From Variovorax sp. ZS18.2.2 (lineage in GTDB: Bacteria > Pseudomonadota > Gammaproteobacteria > Burkholderiales > Burkholderiaceae_C), in the NCBI RefSeq assembly GCF_024701975.1, contig NZ_JANLNM010000006.1:372001-436000 (forward strand): a stretch of 64,000 bases of DNA, in the 5' to 3' direction. How positions within the stretch are numbered: the first letter of the stretch is position 1; each line of letters begins with the position of its first letter. Below the pieces are notes generated by a model. It was not told where the DNA came from. It was given only the letters and a program-made list of their open reading frames with translations, and ran no database searches. The position numbers and the translations under genes were made by a program. Positions 16,622-24,715 of this stretch are shown here, one piece after another.

Positions 16622-17511
16622 GCGACATCAAGACAGTCGACACGCCGCTGCTGCGCATCGGCTACGAGGAATGGAACCCGGGCGGCGCCGCCACGGTCGT
16701 GCTGATGCACGGCTGGCCCGACAGCCCGCGCGGCTGGCGCGGCGTGGCGCCCAAGCTCGCCGAAGCCGGCTGGCGCGTGCTCGCCCCCGCGCTGCGCGGC
16801 TTCGCGCCCACGCGCTTCCTGCATGACGACACGCCGCGCAGCGGCCAGCTCTCGGCGCTGGGCCGCGACATGCTCGACTTCATCGATGCGCTCGGCCTCG
16901 ACAAGCCCGCGCTGGTCGGCCACGACTGGGGCGCCCGCGCGGTCGCCAATGCCTGTGGCCTCCGACCCGACGTGGCGCGTGCGCTGGTGCTGATGTCGGT
17001 CGGCTACGGCACCAACGCCCCCGACCAGCCGATGGCGCTCGAGCAGGCGCGCAACTACTGGTATCACTGGTACATGGCCACGCCGCGCGGCGAGCGCACG
17101 GTGCACGACGACCGCATCGCCTTCACGCGGTTGATGTGGAACACCTGGGCACCCGAGGGCTGGTACGACCCGGCCGAATTCGAAGCCACCGCCGCCGCGT
17201 TCGAAGGCGACGACTGGGCGAAGGTGGTGCTGCATTCGTACCGCCACCGCTGGGGTTTCGCGCCCGGCGATCCGCGCTATGCGGCGGACGATGCCGCGCT
17301 CAGCCCCGCGCCGGTGCTGCCCGTGCCCACGCTCGTGCTGCACGGCGCGGCCGACAGCTGCAACCATCCCGATACCTCGGCCGACAAGGAGCGCTTCTTC
17401 AGCGGTCCCTATCGCCGCGAGTTGCTCGACGGCGTGGGCCACTTCCCGCAGCGCGAAGCGCCCGATGCGGTGGCCGATGCGCTGCTGCGCTTCCTGCCCG
17501 CCATTTCCTGA
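16618..17511 (+). CDS. Alpha/beta hydrolase with aspartate nucleophile (epoxide hydrolase-like)
   Basis: 297 residues. Oxyanion motif HGWPDSPRGW, nucleophile elbow GHDWGA with Asp in place of Ser, and a C-terminal GHFPQREAP histidine. Asp nucleophiles are typical of epoxide hydrolases and haloalkane dehalogenases. It is coupled to ltnD by an ATGA overlap and precedes denD, yet no step of the known threonate/erythronate route needs a hydrolase. It might release a tetronic acid from an ester, lactone or epoxide precursor; this is speculative. Confidence 0.8.
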   Translation: MSDIKTVDTPLLRIGYEEWNPGGAATVVLMHGWPDSPRGWRGVAPKLAEAGWRVLAPALRGFAPTRFLHDDTPRSGQLSALGRDMLDFIDALGLDKPALVGHDWGARAVANACGLRPDVARALVLMSVGYGTNAPDQPMALEQARNYWYHWYMATPRGERTVHDDRIAFTRLMWNTWAPEGWYDPAEFEATAAAFEGDDWAKVVLHSYRHRWGFAPGDPRYAADDAALSPAPVLPVPTLVLHGAADSCNHPDTSADKERFFSGPYRRELLDGVGHFPQREAPDAVADALLRFLPAIS

Positions 17512-17541
17512 ATCCAGTTAAGACAAGACCAAGACGACACC

Positions 17542-18561
17542 ATGAACATCCTCATCACCGGCGGCTGCGGCTTTCTCGGCGCACGCCTCGCGCGCACGCT
17601 GCTCGCGGGCGGACCGCTCGCACTGGCCGGCGGCCCGGCCAGGGACATCGCGCGCATCACGCTGGCCGACCGCGTGCCGCCGCCCGCCGACCTCGCAGCC
17701 GACGCCCGCATCCAGTTCGTGCAGGGCGACCTCTACGAGCAGGCCGGCAACGGCGCATTGCTGCTGGCCGACACCGATGCCGTCTTCCACCTCGCAGCGG
17801 CCGTGAGCGGCGAATGCGAGGCGGACTTCGACCTCGGCATGCGCAGCAACCTCGACACCACCCGCGCGCTGCTCGATGCCTGCCGCCGCGCGGGCCATGC
17901 GCCGGTGTTCGTGTTCTCCAGCTCGGTCGCGGTGTTCGGCGATTCGCCCGAGCAGCGCCTGCCCGCGGTGATCGAGGACACGACGCTGCCGACGCCGCAG
18001 AACAGCTACGGCATCCAGAAGTTCATCGGCGAACAGCTCGTGGCCGACTTCACGCGCAAGGGTTTCGTGCAGGGCCGCAACGTGCGGCTCATGACGGTGT
18101 CGGTGCGCCCTGGTCGACCCAACGGCGCCGCCTCCAGCTTCCTGAGCGGCATGCTGCGCGAGCCGCTGGCCGGCGAACGCGCGCGCTGCCCGGTGGCGCC
18201 TGAAACACCGGTCGCGCTGGCCTCGCCCGGCAACACCGTCGCGGGCATCGTGCGCGCGGCCACCGCGAGCGCGGCCGAATGGGGCGCACGCACCGCCATC
18301 AACCTGCCCGCATTGACCACGACAGTGCGCGAGATGGCCGATGCGCTCGAACGCATCGCGGGCAAGGACGCCACGGGTTTGATCGACTGGACGCCCGACG
18401 CGCAGGTCGCGAAGATCGTCACCAGCTGGCCGAGCCGCATCCACGCCGCGCGCGCCGAGGCGCTGGGCCTCAAAGCGGATGCGAGCTTCGACGCCATCCT
18501 GCGCGACTACGTGCGCGAGAACCCGCAGGCCGTGAAGTTGCCTGTTGCCACCAAGGACTGA
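17542..18561 (+). CDS. denD: D-erythronate dehydrogenase (extended SDR, DenD-like)
   Basis: 339 residues. The N-terminal NAD motif ITGGCGFLGARLA, the DAVFHLAA segment, the catalytic FSSSVAVFG serine and the YGIQK Tyr-Lys pair mark an extended short-chain dehydrogenase. The HPGRP-like loop (SVRPGRPNGAASSFLSGM) and the placement next to otnK match DenD, which oxidises D-erythronate to 2-oxo-tetronate. Together with LtnD it lets two stereoisomers enter the same route. It ends 3 bp before otnK. Confidence 0.87.
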   Translation: MNILITGGCGFLGARLARTLLAGGPLALAGGPARDIARITLADRVPPPADLAADARIQFVQGDLYEQAGNGALLLADTDAVFHLAAAVSGECEADFDLGMRSNLDTTRALLDACRRAGHAPVFVFSSSVAVFGDSPEQRLPAVIEDTTLPTPQNSYGIQKFIGEQLVADFTRKGFVQGRNVRLMTVSVRPGRPNGAASSFLSGMLREPLAGERARCPVAPETPVALASPGNTVAGIVRAATASAAEWGARTAINLPALTTTVREMADALERIAGKDATGLIDWTPDAQVAKIVTSWPSRIHAARAEALGLKADASFDAILRDYVRENPQAVKLPVATKD

Positions 18562-18564
18562 TCG

Positions 18565-19944
18565 ATGGGCAAATTAGTGCTCGGCTGTATCGCCGACGAT
18601 TTCACCGGCGCGACCGACCTCGCCAACAACCTCGTGCGCGCCGGCATGCGCGTGGTGCAGGCCATCGGCGTGCCGGAGGCGCGCCGCGCCGGGCCGCCCC
18701 AAGCAAGCGCGCGCCCCCTTGGGGGGCAGCGAGGACACGAAGTGCCGAGCGTGGGGGCCGAAATTTTGCCGCTCGATGCGGATGTCGATGCGGTGGTGGT
18801 CGCGCTCAAGTCGCGCACCATCACGCCGGCCGAGGCCATTGCGCAATCGCTCGACGCACTGCGCTGGCTGCAGGCGCAGGGCGCGCAGCAGATCTACTTC
18901 AAGTACTGCTCCACCTTCGACAGCACGTTCACCGGCGAGGTCAGGGGCAACATCGGCCCGGTCACCGAGGCGCTGATGGAGGCGCTGAACTGCGACTTCA
19001 CCATCGCCACGCCCGCCTTCCCGGACAACAAGCGCACCGTCTTCAAGGGCTACCTGTTCGCGGGCGACGTGCTGCTCAACGAGAGCGGCATGCAGAACCA
19101 TCCGCTCACGCCGATGACCGATGCGAACCTCGTGCGCGTGCTGCAGGCGCAGTGCACGCGCAAGGTGGGGCTGATCGATCACACAGTGGTGGCGCGCGGC
19201 GATGCGGCCATCACCGAACGCATCGCGCAACTCAAGGGCGAGGGCGTTTCGATCGCGATCGTCGATGCGGTGTCGAACGACGACCTGCTCCGCCTCGGCC
19301 CGGCGCTCGCGAAGATGCCGCTGGTCACTGCCGGTTCGGGCGTGGCCATCGGGCTGCCCGCCAACTTCGGGCTCTCGCCTTCTTCGCAAGCCAGCGCGTT
19401 GCCGTCAGCGAGCGGGCTGCGTGCCATCGTGTCGGGCAGCTGCTCGCTCGCCACCAACCGGCAGGTGCTCGACTTCATCCAGCGCGGCGGCGCGGCGCTG
19501 GCCATCGATCCGCTGCGCATCGCGGCGGGCGTCGATGTCGCGGCCGAAGCGTTGGCATGGGCCGCGCCGCTCGTCGCCAGGCAACCGGTGCTGGTCTATT
19601 CCACCGCCGAGGCCGGCGCCGTGAAGTCGGTGCAGGGCAAGCTCGGTGTCGAGGAAGCGGGCGCGATGGTCGAACGCACCATCGCCGCCATCGCACGCGG
19701 CCTGGTCGACCAGGGCGTGCGCCAGTTGGTCGTTGCAGGTGGCGAAACCTCGGGCGCCTGCGTGCAGGCGCTGGGCATCGCGCAGATGCAGATCGGCCCG
19801 CAGATCGACCCCGGCGTGCCGTGGTGCCATGCGCGGGCCGAAGCCGCCAAAACCACTGATGGCGCGGGCATGCACATCGCGCTCAAGTCGGGCAACTTCG
19901 GCGGCGACGATTTCTTCACCAAGGCCTTTACAGTGCTGGCATGA
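18565..19944 (+). CDS. otnK: 3-oxo-tetronate kinase (DUF1537 family) with in-frame repeat insertion
   Basis: 459 residues. The N-terminal DUF1537 domain starts LGCIADDFTGATDLANNLV and holds YFKYCSTFDST; the C-terminal nucleotide-binding domain has SGSCSLATNRQ, VVAGGETSGA and LKSGNFGG. The family phosphorylates four-carbon acid sugars; with otnC and otnI adjacent the substrate is 3-oxo-tetronate, giving the 4-phosphate. Oddity: about 28 residues (39-66) rich in Arg, Gly and Pro lie between IGVP and DADVDAVVVALKSRT. Their DNA is a copy of a dispersed repeat, and the frame is kept open. Whether the enzyme remains active is unknown. Confidence 0.88.
   Translation: MGKLVLGCIADDFTGATDLANNLVRAGMRVVQAIGVPEARRAGPPQASARPLGGQRGHEVPSVGAEILPLDADVDAVVVALKSRTITPAEAIAQSLDALRWLQAQGAQQIYFKYCSTFDSTFTGEVRGNIGPVTEALMEALNCDFTIATPAFPDNKRTVFKGYLFAGDVLLNESGMQNHPLTPMTDANLVRVLQAQCTRKVGLIDHTVVARGDAAITERIAQLKGEGVSIAIVDAVSNDDLLRLGPALAKMPLVTAGSGVAIGLPANFGLSPSSQASALPSASGLRAIVSGSCSLATNRQVLDFIQRGGAALAIDPLRIAAGVDVAAEALAWAAPLVARQPVLVYSTAEAGAVKSVQGKLGVEEAGAMVERTIAAIARGLVDQGVRQLVVAGGETSGACVQALGIAQMQIGPQIDPGVPWCHARAEAAKTTDGAGMHIALKSGNFGGDDFFTKAFTVLA
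18679..18761. repeat. Dispersed palindromic repeat, copy C, in frame within otnK
   Basis: GCGCCGGGCCGCCCC, then a CGCCCCCTT/GGGGGG centre, then GCAGCGAGGACACGAAGTG and GCGTGGGGGCC. It shares the CCGGGCC...CCCC...GGGG...GACACGAAGTG...TGGGGG skeleton of copies A and B but belongs to a different subtype. It interrupts a conserved beta-strand entry of DUF1537 without causing a frameshift or stop. The ends are approximate, since no empty-site allele is available here. Confidence 0.7.
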
Positions 19945-20606
19945 CCGAGAACCAAGCACGCGAAGAAATCTGCCGTGTCGGCCGCAGCCTGTTCGAGCGC
20001 GGCTATGTGCATGCGACGGCGGGCAACATCAGCGTGCGGCTGGACGATGGGTTCCTCATCACGCCGACCGATGCGTGCCTCGGCTTTCTCGACCCGGCGC
20101 GGCTTGCGCGGCTCGATGCGGACGGCCGGCAGACCGGCGGCGACCGCGCCAGCAAGACCATCGCGCTGCACACGCGCATCTACGCAGCCGCGCGTAAGTT
20201 CGATGCACAGACAGCCTGCGTGATCCACACGCACAGCACGCATTGCGTCGCGCTCACGCTGAATGCAGCGGGCGACGAACTGCTGCCCGCGCTCACGCCG
20301 TACTTCGTGATGAAGGTCGGCCACGTGCCACTCATTCCGTACCACCGCCCCGGTGCGCCGGAGGCGGCGGAGAAGGTGGCGCAAGCCATCGAGCGCTTCG
20401 GCGCCGCGGGCACGCCCCTGCGCGCCGTGATGCTCGAACGCCTCGGCCCCAACGTGTGGCACGAGACGCCGGCCGCCGCCATGGCCGTGCTCGAGGAACT
20501 CGAAGAAACCGCCAGGCTCCAGATGCTCATGAGTGCCGCAAGGCCTGAGCCGCTGGATGCCCAACAGATCGATGAACTGCGCACCACCTTCGGTGCGCGC
20601 TGGTAG
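19941..20606 (+). CDS. otnC: 3-oxo-tetronate 4-phosphate decarboxylase (class II aldolase family)
   Basis: 221 residues, the usual length of class II aldolase/adducin domain proteins. Motifs include TAGNISVRL, the ITPTDACLG loop, and the zinc-binding HTHSTHCVAL pair with a later His in EMRHG-like VPLIPYHRPG. It decarboxylates 3-oxo-tetronate 4-phosphate to dihydroxyacetone phosphate, which enters glycolysis. The ATG overlaps the otnK stop (ATGA), so kinase and decarboxylase are coupled. Confidence 0.87.
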   Translation: MTENQAREEICRVGRSLFERGYVHATAGNISVRLDDGFLITPTDACLGFLDPARLARLDADGRQTGGDRASKTIALHTRIYAAARKFDAQTACVIHTHSTHCVALTLNAAGDELLPALTPYFVMKVGHVPLIPYHRPGAPEAAEKVAQAIERFGAAGTPLRAVMLERLGPNVWHETPAAAMAVLEELEETARLQMLMSAARPEPLDAQQIDELRTTFGARW

Positions 20607-20617
20607 TCAGACAAACC

Positions 20618-21439
20618 ATGCCTCAATTCGCAGCCAACCTCTCGATGCTCTATCCCGAGCTCGATTTCCTCGACCGCTTCGATGCCGCAGCCAAAGACGG
20701 CTTCAAGGCCGTCGAATACCTGTTCCCGTATGCCTTCGCAAAAGAAGACATCGTCGCGCGCCTGAAGCACAACGGCCTGCAGCAGGTGCTCTTCAACGGC
20801 CCGCCCGGCAACTGGGAGGGCGGCGAGCGCGGCCTCGCGTGCCTGCCCGGCCGCGATGCCGAGTTCCGCGACGGCATTGCAAAGGCCATCGACTACGCCG
20901 TGGCGCTCGACTGCCCGCGCATCCACGTCATGGCCGGCCTCGTGCCCGCGGATCTGCAGCGCGATGCGGTGCAGCCCGTGTACCTCGACAACCTGCGCTG
21001 GGCCGCCGAAGAGGCCGCGAAGGCGGGCCGCGACGTGCTGATCGAGCCGATCAACACGCGCGACATTCCCGGTTTCTTCCTCAACCGGCAAGACCACGCG
21101 CACGAGATCGTCGAGACCATCGGCGCACCCAACCTCAAGGTGCAGATGGACCTGTACCACTGCCAGATCGTCGAAGGCGACGTGGCGATGAAGATCCGCA
21201 AATACCTGCCGACCGGCCGCGTCGGCCACCTGCAGATCGCCGGCGTGCCCGAGCGGCACGAGCCGGATATCGGCGAGCAGAACTACGGCTATCTCTTCGA
21301 TGTGATCGACGAGGTCTCCGAGCAGAGCGGCTGGCAGGGCTGGGTCGGCTGCGAGTACCGACCCAAGCGCGGTTCGGAGCCCGGCGGCACGTCGGCCGGC
21401 CTGGGCTGGCTGCGCGCACTGCAACAACAGCGCGCATGA
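20618..21439 (+). CDS. otnI: 2-oxo-tetronate isomerase (hydroxypyruvate isomerase family)
   Basis: 273 residues. An AP-endonuclease-2 TIM barrel beginning MPQFAANLSMLYPELDFLDR, with metal-ligand Glu and Asp residues in LIEPINTRDIPGFFL, QMDLYHCQ and GCEYRP. The family includes Hyi, but the operon context fixes the role as the 2-oxo- to 3-oxo-tetronate isomerase. It follows otnC by 11 bp and overlaps the amidohydrolase start (ATGA). Confidence 0.87.
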   Translation: MPQFAANLSMLYPELDFLDRFDAAAKDGFKAVEYLFPYAFAKEDIVARLKHNGLQQVLFNGPPGNWEGGERGLACLPGRDAEFRDGIAKAIDYAVALDCPRIHVMAGLVPADLQRDAVQPVYLDNLRWAAEEAAKAGRDVLIEPINTRDIPGFFLNRQDHAHEIVETIGAPNLKVQMDLYHCQIVEGDVAMKIRKYLPTGRVGHLQIAGVPERHEPDIGEQNYGYLFDVIDEVSEQSGWQGWVGCEYRPKRGSEPGGTSAGLGWLRALQQQRA

Positions 21440-22632
21440 AGCTCGATGCGCTGCGCATCCCGGCGCCGCTGCGTGGCTTCGCGGCGGGCGATGCGCAGGT
21501 CTTCGACGTCACGCTCGATGGCGACAAGGTCGCTGCCATCGTGCCCAGCGCTTCGCAGACCCAGGCGCGCGGCACGCTGCTGAGCGCGCTGGTCGAGGCG
21601 CACGCGCACATCGACAAGAACTACACGGTGCAGGACGTGGGCGCGGCGCAGGGCAACCTGTTCGCGGCCATCGAGCGCATGGAGAAACACCGCGCCGGCT
21701 GGACCGGCGAAACGCTGCGCCTGCGCATGGAACGCGCACTGCACGACGCCTGGCAGTCGGGCACGCGCGCACTGCGCACGCACATCGACTGGGTGCAGCC
21801 TGAGGCGCCGGCCGCGCTGGCCGTGTTCGAAGGGCTGCGCGAGGAGTGGCGTGGCCGCATCGAACTGCAGTTCGTCTCGCTCACCCCGCTCGATGTGTTC
21901 GCGGACCTCGTGGCCGGCGAGCGCATCGCTAGCGAAGTGAAGCGCGCGGGCGGCGTGCTCGGCGCGTTCGTCTACCGCAACGAAGGCATCGTCCGCAAGC
22001 TGGGCCGCGTGTTCGATCTCGCGCAGCAACACGGACTCGGCCTCGACTTCCATGTTGACGAAGGGCTCGATGCCGATGCCACGGGCCTGCGCAGCATCGC
22101 CCAACTCGTGCGCGCGCGAGACTTCAAGCAGGGCGTTGTTTGCGGCCACTGCTGCTCGCTCTCGGTGCAGGACGACGCTGTCGCCAACGAAACGCTCGCA
22201 CTCTGCGCCGGTGCAGGAATCCACATCGTCGCGCTGCCCACTACCAACCTCTACCTGCAAGGTGCCTGGGACCGCACCCCCGTGCCGCGCGGCATCACGC
22301 GCATCCACGAAGCCGCGGCACGGGGCTTGCGTGCGAGCCTGGCCACGGACAACGTGCAGGACGCCTTCTATCCCTACGGCAGCTACGACCTCGTGGAGAC
22401 CTTCGGCCTCGGCGTGCAGATGGCGCACCTCGCGCCCGCGGGCGATTGGCTCGATGCGATCACCGTCAGCCCCGCGAAGGCGCTTGGCCTGGCGTGGGAC
22501 GGCTGCATCGCACCGGGCTGCCCCGCGGACCTGGTGGTGCTCGCGGCGACCGACGAGCATGAACTCGTCGGCCCGCGCGGGCGCGAACGCACTGTCATCC
22601 GTGCCGGTCGAATTCTGGAGAAAACAACATGA
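21436..22632 (+). CDS. Cytosine deaminase-like amidohydrolase
   Basis: 398 residues. A metal-dependent amidohydrolase TIM barrel: VEAHAHIDKNYT (HxH site on strand 1), LDFHVDEGLD, CGHCCSLS, and ATDNVQDAF supplying the late Asp. The order matches the CodA/N-isopropylammelide hydrolase branch, which attacks C-N bonds of pyrimidine-, triazine- or hydantoin-like rings. It is coupled at both ends by ATGA overlaps to otnI and ridA, so it belongs to the tetronate operon although the known pathway has no nitrogenous step. The substrate is not predictable from sequence. Confidence 0.85.
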   Translation: MKLDALRIPAPLRGFAAGDAQVFDVTLDGDKVAAIVPSASQTQARGTLLSALVEAHAHIDKNYTVQDVGAAQGNLFAAIERMEKHRAGWTGETLRLRMERALHDAWQSGTRALRTHIDWVQPEAPAALAVFEGLREEWRGRIELQFVSLTPLDVFADLVAGERIASEVKRAGGVLGAFVYRNEGIVRKLGRVFDLAQQHGLGLDFHVDEGLDADATGLRSIAQLVRARDFKQGVVCGHCCSLSVQDDAVANETLALCAGAGIHIVALPTTNLYLQGAWDRTPVPRGITRIHEAAARGLRASLATDNVQDAFYPYGSYDLVETFGLGVQMAHLAPAGDWLDAITVSPAKALGLAWDGCIAPGCPADLVVLAATDEHELVGPRGRERTVIRAGRILEKTT

Positions 22633-23090
22633 GCATGGGCAAGCCAATGGCCAACTACGCCGCCGCGAAACGCGTCGGCGATTTCGTCTTCATGAGCGGC
22701 GTGGTCGCGGTCGATCCGGCCAAGCGCCGCGCGGTCGCGGGCTACGACGACATTCCCGAAGAAGCCCGCACCGCCCTGCAGGGCGTGGGCTACGCCACCG
22801 GCCAGATGTCGGTCGATGTGTTCGAAGCGCCCATCGTCGCGCAGAGCTGGTTCGTGCTCGAACGCATCCGCCAGATCGCGGCCGAGCATGGCGGCACGAT
22901 GGACGACGTGGTCAAGCTGGTGCAGTACTTCCGCCACCTGCCGCACTACGCGTTCTACAACCGCGTGCGCGGCCTCTTCTATCCGGGCGAGCCGCCGGTG
23001 AGCACGGTGGTCGAAGTGTCGCGCTTCCTGCCGGGCGATGAGGTGCTGGTCGAGGTCGAAGCGACGATGTATTTGCCGCGGGCTACTTGA
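22629..23090 (+). CDS. RidA/YjgF family enamine-imine deaminase
   Basis: 153 residues, somewhat longer than typical RidA (about 130). GDFVFMSGVVAVDP, an internal VFEAPIVAQSWFVLERIRQI segment, and VVKLVQYFRHLPHYAFYN and PPVSTVVEVSRFL form the chorismate-mutase-like trimeric fold. RidA proteins hydrolyse reactive enamines or imines, and relatives such as RutC act in pyrimidine catabolism. It ends the plus-strand operon and overlaps the convergent TetR gene by 8 bp. Confidence 0.85.
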   Translation: MSMGKPMANYAAAKRVGDFVFMSGVVAVDPAKRRAVAGYDDIPEEARTALQGVGYATGQMSVDVFEAPIVAQSWFVLERIRQIAAEHGGTMDDVVKLVQYFRHLPHYAFYNRVRGLFYPGEPPVSTVVEVSRFLPGDEVLVEVEATMYLPRAT

Positions 23091-23733
23091 CCCCCGCGCC
23101 CTTGAGCAGGAAATCCGTCACCTGCGCGATCAGGTAGCTTCGGTCCTTGTCGTCGCCGTCCTGCGCGACGTTTCGGAAGTACGCGGCCTGCGTCGCATGG
23201 TCCGCATAGAACTGCGTCACCGCCCAGATGTGGAACAGCACCAGCATCGGGTCGGCGGTGTCCATCAGGCCCTGGTTCATCCAGTTCTGGATCACGGCGG
23301 CGGCCTGGTCGGTGCGCGCCTTGCTCGTGTCCATCATGGTGTTGAGCACCGGCGCGCCGCGCATCATCTCGGCGGTGAAGATGCGCGAGCGCAGCGGGTG
23401 CTGGAACGAGAACACCATCTTGCGATGGATCAGGTCGCTCAGCACCTTGCGCGGGCCGAAGGCCTCGTCGCTGAAGCCGAACACCACGATCCAGTCGTTG
23501 AGGATGTCCTGCAGCACCAGCCGGTAGAGCGCTTCCTTGCTGTCGATGTAGTAGTGCAGCTGCGCCTTCGAGAGCCCGGCCTTGTCGGCGATGGCCTGCG
23601 TCGAGGCGCCGGCCAGCCCTTCGCTTGCGAACACCTCGATGGCGGCCTGGTAGATGACGCCCAGCACCTGCGTGTACTTGCGCGAGCGGCCGCGCGTGGC
23701 CGGTGCTTCGCTGTCGGTTTCCTCTACCGTCAC
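23083..23733 (-). CDS. TetR-family regulator, RutR-like
   Basis: 216 residues from a GTG at 23733 that overlaps the reductase stop (GTGA); upstream extension enters the reductase gene. The N-terminal helix-turn-helix reads GASTQAIADKAGLSKAQLHY, and the C-terminal half (QHPLRSRIFTAEMMRGAP, FHIWAVTQFYADHATQ) matches the YcdC/RutR ligand domain, known to sense uracil or thymine. A RutR-like palindrome lies upstream of the operon at 30451. Its position as the last gene suggests autoregulation. Confidence 0.87.
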   Translation of the reverse strand: MTVEETDSEAPATRGRSRKYTQVLGVIYQAAIEVFASEGLAGASTQAIADKAGLSKAQLHYYIDSKEALYRLVLQDILNDWIVVFGFSDEAFGPRKVLSDLIHRKMVFSFQHPLRSRIFTAEMMRGAPVLNTMMDTSKARTDQAAAVIQNWMNQGLMDTADPMLVLFHIWAVTQFYADHATQAAYFRNVAQDGDDKDRSYLIAQVTDFLLKGAGVK

Positions 23734-24689
23734 AGCTGCAGCACCAGTTCGAGGCCCTTGGCGCGCGAGCAGCACAGCGCCACCTTGCTGCGCCGCTCGG
23801 TGCCGGTGAGGCAGAAGTCACGGTGCTCCGCGCCTTCGCCGTCGCCCTCGACCACGCAGGTGCCGCACAGGCCCTGCTGGCAGGACACGGGAATGTCGAT
23901 GCCCACTTCGTGCAGCGCATCGACGGCCGTCTGGTCCGCCGCCACCGGCACCGTGATGCCGCGCTGCGCGAGCTTCAGCGTGAAGGGCAGGCCGGTGGTG
24001 GTGTTGGCATCGGTCGGCGCGGCGAAGTATTCGGTGTGCAGGGCGTCTTCGGGCCAGTGCGAAGCGGCTTCACGCACGGCCTTCATGAAGCCGCCGGGGC
24101 CGCAGACGTAGAGGTGTGTGCCTGGCGCGCGCTCGGCCAGCAATGCTTGAAGGTCGATGCGTTGCAATGCATCGCCCTGGTCCAGATGAAGGCGCAGGTG
24201 CGGCGCGAGCGCGGGGTCGCGCAATGCAGTGGCGAATGCCAGGTGCTCTTCGCTGCGCGCGAACACGCAGAGCGTGAACGACGCGCCGCGCGCCGCGAGC
24301 GCCTGCGCCATCGCGAGCAGCGGCGTCATGCCGATGCCACCTGCCATCAACAAGTGGTGCGCGGCCTCTTCGCGCAGCGGAAAGGTATTGCGCGGCGTGC
24401 TGATCGCGATCAGGTCGCCCTCGCGCACGCGCTCGTGCATCGAGGCCGAGCCGCCGCGGCTCGCAAGCTCGCGCTTCACGCCGATCACGTACGAAGGCGC
24501 ATTCGACGGCGCCCGCGCCAACGAGTACTGGCGCGAGAACCCACCGGGCATGTGCACATCGATGTGCGCCCCGGCCTCGTACCCCGGCAGCGCGCGCCCC
24601 CACGGATGCGCCAGCTCGAAGGCCAGGATCTCCGGCGTCTCGCGCGAGATGCGTTCGACGCGGACGGTCAGCGTGCGTTCGAGGCTCAT
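23730..24689 (-). CDS. VanB/phthalate dioxygenase reductase-type oxidoreductase
   Basis: 319 residues. An FMN-binding ferredoxin-reductase barrel (RQYSLARAP), an NAD domain (LLMAGGIGMTPLLAMAQAL, LYVCGPGGFM), and a C-terminal plant-type [2Fe-2S] domain with Cys in SCQQGLCGTC and a fourth in HRDFCL. This fold normally feeds electrons to a Rieske oxygenase such as VanA, but no oxygenase gene is in the window, so the partner is elsewhere or is another local enzyme. Its stop overlaps the TetR start. Confidence 0.87.
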   Translation of the reverse strand: MSLERTLTVRVERISRETPEILAFELAHPWGRALPGYEAGAHIDVHMPGGFSRQYSLARAPSNAPSYVIGVKRELASRGGSASMHERVREGDLIAISTPRNTFPLREEAAHHLLMAGGIGMTPLLAMAQALAARGASFTLCVFARSEEHLAFATALRDPALAPHLRLHLDQGDALQRIDLQALLAERAPGTHLYVCGPGGFMKAVREAASHWPEDALHTEYFAAPTDANTTTGLPFTLKLAQRGITVPVAADQTAVDALHEVGIDIPVSCQQGLCGTCVVEGDGEGAEHRDFCLTGTERRSKVALCCSRAKGLELVLQL

Positions 24690-24715
24690 GGTTGTTGTCT
24701 CCCTCTCTCTGCTCT

